DNA from: Sphingomonadaceae bacterium
GTDB lineage: Bacteria > Pseudomonadota > Alphaproteobacteria > Sphingomonadales > Sphingomonadaceae
NCBI GenBank assembly: GCA_019090585.1
Contig: JAHRVR010000148.1
Coordinates: 1 to 34,750 of the forward strand
Length of the DNA: 34,750 bases
Direction: 5' to 3'
The translations under genes and the position numbers were made by a program. Under the pieces are notes generated by a model. That model had not been told where the DNA came from and made no database searches. It worked only from the letters and a program-made list of their open reading frames with translations. Every line of letters starts with the position of its first letter. Within the stretch, counting starts at the first letter, position 1. This document shows, one piece after another, positions 10,805 through 17,539 of this stretch.

Positions 10805-11902
10805 ATGGCTCCCAATGCGAAGCTTCATGAGCGACAAGATCCGGCGGATGAGCGCGACCCGCGCGATGGCGTGCAGGAAGGCGCGCAAGTAATCGATCTG
10901 GCAACGCGCAGTGTTTTGCCAGCAGTATCTCAGCGAAAACGCGGCGACGGGTTGGGCATGGCTGCGGGCGTCCTTGTCATTGCGGGGCTTGGCGCAGTAA
11001 CGCTTTGGTCGATGGACAGCGCGCGCCGGAGCGATGCAGCGATCCCGGCCAAGCGGCAACAGGATGCAACTTCGTCTCAGGTCGCAGCCGCGCAGACACC
11101 GCGGCCCGATCAGCTTGCGTTGGGCGAGCCCAATGTTCAGGCCGCGCCCGTTCGTTCGCCTGTTCTGGCCAAGCCGCCCCGGTCTGCAAACTTGCCGCTG
11201 GCGAGCAGCAATCCTTATGCCAGCCCAACAATTATATTCGATGCAGGCGCGCTCAAGGCACCCTCTGCTGCATTGACTTCGCCGATTACAGGCAAGGGCA
11301 ATTCGAATGATGACTTTGCGGCGCGTCTCGGCGGCGTGGGTGGATCGCGCGCGGTGGCGCAAGCATCCTTTGATCCGGCGACTACGGTCACTCAGGGCAC
11401 GCTGATTCCAGCAGTGCTTGAAACCGCGATTGACACCGATGTGCCGGGCTATGTCCGCGCGATCGTCAGCACCGATGTGCGCTCGTTCGATGGGGCGCGT
11501 GTGCTTGTTCCGCGTTCCTCGCGCCTGATCGGCCAGTACAAGAGCGGCCTGTCTGCCGGACAGAAGCGCGCTTATGTTATCTGGACGCGGCTGATCCGGC
11601 CCGATGGCGTTTCGGTCAACATCGGTTCGCCCGCGATTGGCTTTAACGGCGAGACCGGGCTTGCCGGGAAGGTCAACAGCCACTTTTTCCAGCGGTTCGG
11701 ATCGGCGATGCTGCTGTCGGTCGTTGGCGGTCTGGCCACGCTGCGCGGCAATGCCAGCGTCATCGTCGGCGGCGGCGGCCAGTCGGCTGCTGCTGCGGCC
11801 ATTGGTCAGACCGGCCAGATTGGCCCGACGATCCGGGTCAGGCAGGGTGAGCCCATTCGTGTGTTCACCGCCAGGGATCTCGATTTTTCGAAGGTTTCCT
11901 GA
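10805..11902 (+). CDS. virB10: Type IV secretion system protein VirB10 (TrbI/VirB10)
   Basis: 365 aa, one N-terminal TM, Pro/Ala/Gln-rich linker, C-terminal VTQGTLIPAVLETAIDTDVPGYVRAIVSTDVRSFDGARVLVPRSSRLIGQY. Confidence 0.93.
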   Translation: MAPNAKLHERQDPADERDPRDGVQEGAQVIDLATRSVLPAVSQRKRGDGLGMAAGVLVIAGLGAVTLWSMDSARRSDAAIPAKRQQDATSSQVAAAQTPRPDQLALGEPNVQAAPVRSPVLAKPPRSANLPLASSNPYASPTIIFDAGALKAPSAALTSPITGKGNSNDDFAARLGGVGGSRAVAQASFDPATTVTQGTLIPAVLETAIDTDVPGYVRAIVSTDVRSFDGARVLVPRSSRLIGQYKSGLSAGQKRAYVIWTRLIRPDGVSVNIGSPAIGFNGETGLAGKVNSHFFQRFGSAMLLSVVGGLATLRGNASVIVGGGGQSAAAAAIGQTGQIGPTIRVRQGEPIRVFTARDLDFSKVS

Positions 11903-11905
11903 GGC

Positions 11906-12931
11906 ATGAGCGCCGATGTCCATCCTATCCAGACTGAACATGGTGTGACCGATGCGGCGGTCCCTATATCGCGCAGCGTCTATCTTGACGCCTATCTGGC
12001 ACCGCTGCGTCCGTGGCTGGAGCGTGAGAGCGTGACCGAGATATTGGTCAACCGGCCCGGCGAAGTCTGGATCGAAGATGCGGCCCATCCGGGAATGGAG
12101 CGCGTGGACTTGCCCGAATTGACCGACCAGTTGCTTCAGAGGCTGGCCGAACAAGTCGCGCGGGTCAGCCATCAGGGTATCAATCGCGAACATCCTCTGC
12201 TGGCTGCGACTCTGCCGTCCTATGACGGGCTGGCCGGTGCGCGCATTCAGCTTGTCGGTCCCCCGGCTACGCGCGATCACTGGGCGCTGGCAATCCGCCG
12301 TCACAGGCTGCTGGACCTGCCGCTGGATGCCTATGACAACGGGCCGATCCTGGCGCGCGCCGAAGCGCCCACTCCCGATCCTCTGGCCGAGCCGATTGCT
12401 TTTCTGCGCGATGCTATTGCCCGGCGGCGCACTATCCTGATCTCGGGCGGCACTTCGACTGGTAAGACGACGTTTCTCAATGCCATGCTGCATGAGATTC
12501 CTGATCATGAGCGCGTTGTTCTGGTGGAGGACACGCCGGAGCTTTTCCTGCCCGGTGCCAATGGCGTGGGGCTGATCGCGGTTAAAGGTGCGCTTGGTGA
12601 GGCGAAGGTTTCGGCCAATGATCTGCTTCAGGCCGCGCTGCGGCTGCGTCCGGACAGAATCGTTCTGGGCGAGCTGCGCGGGAATGAAACGGTCAGTTTT
12701 CTGCGCGCCATCAATACCGGCCACCCCGGGTCTTTCTCCACGGTTCATGCCAACAGCCCGCGCGGTGCGCTGGACCAGATCGGCCTGATGGCGATGCAGG
12801 CAACCATAGGCCTGAACATGGCAGAAACGCTGGAGTATGCAGCCTCTGTCATCGATATTGTGGTGCAGCTTGACCGGGCGAACGGCAAGCGCGGCATCTC
12901 GGCAATCGCGGAAAGCGCGTCCCTGTTCTAG
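11906..12931 (+). CDS. virB11: Type IV secretion system ATPase VirB11
   Basis: 341 aa; Walker A ISGGTSTGKTTFLNAML, LVEDTPEL, LRPDRIVLGELRGNETVSFLRAINTGHPGSFSTVHANS. Confidence 0.94.
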   Translation: MSADVHPIQTEHGVTDAAVPISRSVYLDAYLAPLRPWLERESVTEILVNRPGEVWIEDAAHPGMERVDLPELTDQLLQRLAEQVARVSHQGINREHPLLAATLPSYDGLAGARIQLVGPPATRDHWALAIRRHRLLDLPLDAYDNGPILARAEAPTPDPLAEPIAFLRDAIARRRTILISGGTSTGKTTFLNAMLHEIPDHERVVLVEDTPELFLPGANGVGLIAVKGALGEAKVSANDLLQAALRLRPDRIVLGELRGNETVSFLRAINTGHPGSFSTVHANSPRGALDQIGLMAMQATIGLNMAETLEYAASVIDIVVQLDRANGKRGISAIAESASLF

Positions 12932-13287
12932 AGTGGCTTGCCTGCCGCCCACTTTGAAGTTGGGGAACAACGCGTCTGCATGGCGCACCAGCAAGTCTTC
13001 AACACCGATATAGACCGCGCCGACCCCCGCAGCGCGGATAAATCGCTCCGGCGCTCGCGCCTGCACTGCTATGCGTTGAATGTGGGAATGTTGCATGGCG
13101 ATGACAATATCGTTGCGGTGTGCCGCGCGGTTCAAAGCATGACGGGATCGGGGCCACCGGGCTGGATTTCCGCTTCAATCATTTTTCGGTCAGTTCGCAG
13201 CCGGCTCTCCGCTCGCCGCCGACACTGTCCTGGCAGACCAGAAGCGAGAGCACATCGCACGGTCCGGTCCGTTCACTTGCGGCCAGT

Positions 13288-13358
13288 TTGATCAACGCTG
13301 GAACGACATTATTGCTAATTGATTGCAACAGCAATAATGTCGTTCCAGCGTTGATCAA
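13288..13358. repeat. Perfect 29-bp inverted repeat with 13-nt spacer
   Basis: Left arm ttgatcaacgctggaacgacattattgct (13288-13316), spacer aattgattgcaac (13317-13329), right arm agcaataatgtcgttccagcgttgatcaa (13330-13358), exact reverse complements. Confidence 0.97.
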
Positions 13359-13413
13359 GTTCCTTCGTCATCTCACCCATATCGGAATGTAAAGCAGCGC
13401 GGGAACAGGCATC

Positions 13414-13441
13414 TCCCGCGCCGCTCCCGCGCCGCTCCCGC
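13414..13441. repeat. 11-bp tandem repeat, about 2.5 copies
   Basis: tcccgcgccgc-tcccgcgccgc-tcccgc read directly. Confidence 0.9.
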
Positions 13442-13465
13442 TATGCTTGATGCTTGCGCCTGGCG

Positions 13466-13861
13466 TTACTCGGTCGTTTTGCCATCGAAATGTTCGTGGG
13501 CGGCATTGGCCTCGGCGCAGGTCTTGTGCACAGTGCCGTCAAGATGCTCGGGCGGGCCGTAAATGGTGTAAAGCCTGAGCGGTTCGGAGCCCACGCTCTT
13601 GACGTTGTGGTTGGCACCTTGCGGCACGACGATGCCGTCATCGGCTTTTACCTTATGGACGACGCCGTCGATCGAGATTTCACCTTCTCCGGCCTCGATC
13701 CGGAAGAACTGGTCGATATCGTCATGCACTTCCGCTCCAATTTCATCGCCCGGCTCGATCGACATGAGCACCAACTGAAGGTTGTGCCCGGTATAAAGAA
13801 CACGGCGAAAATCACCGTTTTCCTCGGTTAGTTTCTCGATATCGTCGACAAATCCCTTCAT
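13466..13861 (-). CDS. Cupin-domain protein
   Basis: 131 aa; cupin motifs SIEPGDEIGAEVHDDIDQFFRIEAGEGEISIDG and VPQGANHNVKSVGSEPLRLYTIYGP. Confidence 0.9.
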   Translation of the reverse strand: MKGFVDDIEKLTEENGDFRRVLYTGHNLQLVLMSIEPGDEIGAEVHDDIDQFFRIEAGEGEISIDGVVHKVKADDGIVVPQGANHNVKSVGSEPLRLYTIYGPPEHLDGTVHKTCAEANAAHEHFDGKTTE

Positions 13862-13962
13862 CGGTTCCGTCCTTTCGCTTGGCTGCGTCCCGCATTTCGC
13901 GGGGATCGCGGAATGGATGCGACCAGGATAAGGCTTCGAGATCGGGCCGCAATCCGGTTTTT

Positions 13963-13995
13963 CCGATCAGTGTAACTTATGGCCGATCAGTGTAA
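13963..13995. promoter_or_regulatory. Direct repeat ccgatcagtgtaa x2 at 20-bp spacing (possible operator)
   Basis: Identical 13-mers at 13963-13975 and 13983-13995 in the divergent cupin / AMP-ligase intergenic region; function inferred from position only. Confidence 0.45.
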
Positions 13996-14082
13996 TTTCC
14001 AGACTTGCGATGCGGTGGCTTGCGGGCGCGGTTTGCGCCATGCATGGCAATCAAAGCAATCGAGACAATTCAGGATGACCAG

Positions 14083-15570
14083 ATGTCAGGGAATCTCTAT
14101 TCACGCTTTGCCCGCAGCTTCACTCAGTTCGCAGACCGGATTCTGGTTGAGGAAGATGGCAAGAGCTGGACTTATGCCGAGATTGAGCGAAAGGCCGCGC
14201 GCCTGGCGGCCCAGCTGATCACGCTGGGTGTCGAACCCGGCGAACGTGTGCTGGTGCAGACTGACAAATCCGTTGAGACGCTGATCCTCTATTTTGCGGC
14301 GGTCCGCGTGGGCGCGATCTATCTGCCCCTCAATACCGATTATACTGAAGCGGAGCTGCAATATTTCGCTGCGGACGCCGCCCCGGTGCTTGCAGTGTGC
14401 CGTGATCAGAACGTCGATCTGTTTGAGCGGATTGGCAAGGGTCAGCTCACCGTTCGCACCATCGCCCAGCTGTTCGCTTCTTTGACAGATGCGCAAGCCG
14501 CACCCGTTCCGCGCGGCGGCGAAGATGTGGCCGCCATCCTTTATACGTCGGGCACCACGGGCAAGCCCAAAGGCGCGATGCTGACTCATCACAACCTTGT
14601 CGCCAATGGCGATACGCTGATCGACCTGTGGCAATTCACGCCCGAAGATCGTCTGATCCACGCACTGCCCATTTTCCACGTCCATGGCCTGTTCGTGGCT
14701 GTCCATTGCGTGGTGTTCTCGGGCGCCTCGATGGTGTTCCTGTCAAAATTTGAAAGCGCTGTCGCAGTAGATCTCATGGCGGGTTCAACGGTGCTGATGG
14801 GTGTGCCGACCTTCTATATCCGCCTGCTGGGCGATGAGGCCTTTACGCACGAGGCAGCTGCAAACATGCGGCTTTTCATCTCTGGCTCCGCGCCGCTTTC
14901 GGCGGACATTCACCGTGCTTTCGAAGGGCGCTGCGGCCACCGCGTGCTGGAACGCTATGGCATGACCGAAACCGGTATGCTCACTTCCAATCCATACGGC
15001 GGCGAACGGCGCGCCGGTTATGTCGGCCCGCCGCTTCCGGACGTGGAACTGCGCATCGCGGAATTTGAGAGCGGAAAGGTGCTGGAACAAGGTGAAGTCG
15101 GCATTGTCGAAGTCAGGGGCCCCAATATCTTTAAGGGATACTGGCAGATGCCAGAAAAGACAGCGGCAGAGTTCCGGCCCGACGGATTCTTCATCACCGG
15201 CGATATGGGGGTCATCGATAGCGATGGCTATGTCCAGCTTGTCGGCCGGGAAAAGGACCTGATCATCTCAGGCGGGCTCAATGTCTATCCCGCCGAAGTC
15301 GAAGTGCTGCTTGATGACCGGAAGGATGTGGCCGAAGCGGCGGTTATCGGTGTTCCCCATCCCGATTTCGGGGAAGCCGTGGTTGCCGTGATCCAGCGGT
15401 CGGGCCCTTTCAACACGGATGCCGTGCGCAAGGAACTGCGCAAGGATCTTGCTGCCTTCAAGGTGCCCAAGCAGATCATTACGCTCGATGCGCTGCCGCG
15501 CAACACGATGGGCAAGATCCAGAAGAAGCTGCTTCGAGAGCGTTATTCAGACCTGTTTGCCGCCGATTGA
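14083..15570 (+). CDS. Malonyl-CoA synthetase-like acyl-CoA ligase (AMP-binding, MatB/ACSF3-like)
   Basis: AMP-binding motif AAILYTSGTTGKPKGAMLTH, LPIFHVHGLFVAVHCVVFSGASMVFLSKF, YGMTETGM, C-terminal domain GREKDLIISGGLNVYPAEVE, GKIQKKLLRERY. Start placed at ATG 14083 (MSGNLYSRF); ORF opens at 14005. Confidence 0.87.
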   Translation: MSGNLYSRFARSFTQFADRILVEEDGKSWTYAEIERKAARLAAQLITLGVEPGERVLVQTDKSVETLILYFAAVRVGAIYLPLNTDYTEAELQYFAADAAPVLAVCRDQNVDLFERIGKGQLTVRTIAQLFASLTDAQAAPVPRGGEDVAAILYTSGTTGKPKGAMLTHHNLVANGDTLIDLWQFTPEDRLIHALPIFHVHGLFVAVHCVVFSGASMVFLSKFESAVAVDLMAGSTVLMGVPTFYIRLLGDEAFTHEAAANMRLFISGSAPLSADIHRAFEGRCGHRVLERYGMTETGMLTSNPYGGERRAGYVGPPLPDVELRIAEFESGKVLEQGEVGIVEVRGPNIFKGYWQMPEKTAAEFRPDGFFITGDMGVIDSDGYVQLVGREKDLIISGGLNVYPAEVEVLLDDRKDVAEAAVIGVPHPDFGEAVVAVIQRSGPFNTDAVRKELRKDLAAFKVPKQIITLDALPRNTMGKIQKKLLRERYSDLFAAD

Positions 15571-15802
15571 GCCCTGGCTTGAGGCAGACCTGGGATAAGC
15601 CGCCCATTTTCCCATGCTGATCAGATATTCAGAGAATTTCTCGCGCCCCTCCGCGCTGACCGAAGGCCCGAGGCGCAGCTGGGTTCTTGTGCAAGTTTCG
15701 GAATAGGCTAAGGGGGGAGCGAGCGTCGGCCTGTCACGCGTGAGCAGTTGTTCTTTTGCGGTGATGGTTGGCCACAATTTCAATGAACCAAGGAGAAGCT
15801 GG

Positions 15803-16021
15803 ATGAAGCTACTTCGCTGGGCGGTCGCAGGTGCTTCCGTTTACGCCGTTTACAAATATTCGATCGGCAATAAGGCCACGGGGGAAGACATATTCACTTC
15901 TCCTGAGCGTGCCGTGGCAGAACTCGAAGAAGCTTCGGGAAAGTCTGCACAGGAAACTGAAAAGCCCGCGGTCAAGCCAGCCAAGGCCAAGCCGCCGAGA
16001 AAGAAAAGCGCCAAAGGCTGA
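15803..16021 (+). CDS. Small protein with Lys/Pro/Ala-rich C-terminal tail, unknown function
   Basis: ATG at 15803 preceded by aggaga; MKLLRWAVAGASVYAVYKYSIGNK... ending KPAKAKPPRKKSAKG. Confidence 0.6.
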   Translation: MKLLRWAVAGASVYAVYKYSIGNKATGEDIFTSPERAVAELEEASGKSAQETEKPAVKPAKAKPPRKKSAKG

Positions 16022-16061
16022 ACCTTTCCAAAGGCTGGCCCTTACCAAAGGCTGGCCCATG
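16011..16061. repeat. Three tandem 17-bp units (ccaaaggctg core)
   Basis: ccaaaggctgaaccttt / ccaaaggctggccctta / ccaaaggctggcccatg at 16011, 16028, 16045; first unit overlaps the stop codon of the small ORF. Confidence 0.9.
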
Positions 16062-16098
16062 TGGGCCAGAGACTGAATTCGAAACTTGGTTCCGGCGC

Positions 16099-17154
16099 TC
16101 AGGCCGGTTCCAACAGGAAATTGGCGCGCATGTAGGCCGCGCATTCGTCAAGAATGGCCTTGCCGAGTGCGGTTAGCTGCGCGCCGCCGCGCAGTGTTTC
16201 TTCGCATTCCCAAAATGCCGTTACGCTGGCTTCGAGTAAACCGACCATAAAGCCAGCTTCCCGATCGGAGAGGCATGGCTCCGCCTCATGGCGGCACAGC
16301 AGGCTGTCGAATGCGAGGCATTCACGGGCCGACACAAAGGCCGCGTGATAGATGCCGTCCATCGGGCGCACATCTTCCCTGAGCGGTGAATTGTGCCTTT
16401 CTTGCGGATCGTCCGTGACCAGTGGTTCCTCCCGGGCGATTGCGAAGAGGACATTGTGGGCGGTCTCATGGACCACCGTACGGAAATACTGCTCCCAGCA
16501 GTCATGATCTTGCGCATTGACGGTGAAGGTTCCCCATAGCGCGAAAGACGATGCGCCGCCGAATTCCAGGAGTTGCGTGCCGTCCGGTTGCGCCAGGATG
16601 ATGTCGCCAATGATGGCCTCGACCTCACCGTGTAAAACGGGCGAGGCCAGACGCAGCTTTTCCAGCGCGGTTTCCAGCAACGCACTTGCGGCCGAGAATT
16701 CCGGTCCAGAAAGGCTCGTCAAACCCATAAAATTCGCAGGTTCGATATCCCACCAGCGCGTCAGGCGAGTGATCTGCTCTACGCTATAGTGCTTCGTGCT
16801 CAGATTTAGGATGATTGGTGCGCTGGCGGATGCACGAGGGCTTTCGCCATCGCTTTGTCCCAGGCGTGCGGCCAGATAGCCGGCAGCCTCTTCCTTCACC
16901 GCGAGAGGAAGTTCAGCAAGATCTGGAGGCGTAAGGACAAGGTCGAAATAGGCTCCGAAATCCAGAGGGCCTGCATGGCCCGGTGTGGAATCGGCCGATC
17001 CTTCGCCCGCAGGAATGGACACCTCTCGTTCGGCCAGTGCCATTCGGACACTGGCCCACAGCGAGCGCTCCATCGCGCTGCGCAAGCAGCGTGCGCGATC
17101 AACGCATGGTTCGAAGTATGTCATGCGATCCGGGCCGGGCATCACACCCGGCAC
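16099..17154 (-). CDS. HExxH-motif putative peptide-modification enzyme (aKG-HExxH-type peptide beta-hydroxylase-like)
   Basis: 351 aa; FRTVVHETAHNVLFAIAREEPL (HETAH codons 16456-16470) followed by NSPLREDVRPMDGIYHAAFVSAR, resembling the HEXXH-motif domain family found in RiPP loci. Start codon ambiguous (17154 GTG, internal ATGs). Confidence 0.75.
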   Translation of the reverse strand: MPGVMPGPDRMTYFEPCVDRARCLRSAMERSLWASVRMALAEREVSIPAGEGSADSTPGHAGPLDFGAYFDLVLTPPDLAELPLAVKEEAAGYLAARLGQSDGESPRASASAPIILNLSTKHYSVEQITRLTRWWDIEPANFMGLTSLSGPEFSAASALLETALEKLRLASPVLHGEVEAIIGDIILAQPDGTQLLEFGGASSFALWGTFTVNAQDHDCWEQYFRTVVHETAHNVLFAIAREEPLVTDDPQERHNSPLREDVRPMDGIYHAAFVSARECLAFDSLLCRHEAEPCLSDREAGFMVGLLEASVTAFWECEETLRGGAQLTALGKAILDECAAYMRANFLLEPA

Positions 17155-17168
17155 AGGTCTATCAAAAA

Positions 17169-17450
17169 TCAGCGGCGTGCGTTGAGGCGAACCACACGCT
17201 TGCCGGTTCCATCAAGAGCGGGTGTACGAACCTTCCCGCCATCCTTGGCGATGAGCTGGGCGCTGCGGTCCGAACCATAGACCATCAGTCCGGCCAGACC
17301 TTTTTTGCCCGATGGGCCAGCTTTTGCAACAAGCCTTGATCCATCGTTCGCGCCATAGACCGAGAGCATGTCGGAGTTTGTCTTGCCGCCGATCTTGGCG
17401 ATCAGTTCCGAATTCCCGGTCATACCGTATGGAAGGAGTTTCTTGCTCAT
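17169..17450 (-). CDS. Candidate multi-core precursor peptide with three internal repeats
   Basis: ATG at 17450 preceded on the - strand by gagagg; 93 aa MSKKLLPYGMTGNSELIAKIGGKTNSDMLSVYGANDGSRLVAKAGPSGKKGLAGLMVYGSDRSAQLIAKDGGKVRTPALDGTGKRVVRLNARR; stop about 14 nt before the HExxH ORF on the same strand. Confidence 0.72.
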   Translation of the reverse strand: MSKKLLPYGMTGNSELIAKIGGKTNSDMLSVYGANDGSRLVAKAGPSGKKGLAGLMVYGSDRSAQLIAKDGGKVRTPALDGTGKRVVRLNARR

Positions 17451-17539
17451 CACTGGTACCTCTCATTGCAAAATGGCTTGCGCCGAGGCTACGTCACGAG
17501 CGCCGCGAATTCAAGGACAAGACCAGGAAGGCTCCCGAA

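Noticed and set aside
10742-13135. 797-aa - strand ORF spanning virB9-virB10-virB11
   Set aside because: Exactly antisense to three well-supported vir genes; composition (R/Q/H/N-rich, no domain motif) is typical of high-GC antisense open frames.
13288-13358. CRISPR or classical rho-independent terminator
   Set aside because: Only a single inverted repeat without spacer array, and no T-rich tail; kept only as an unexplained palindrome.
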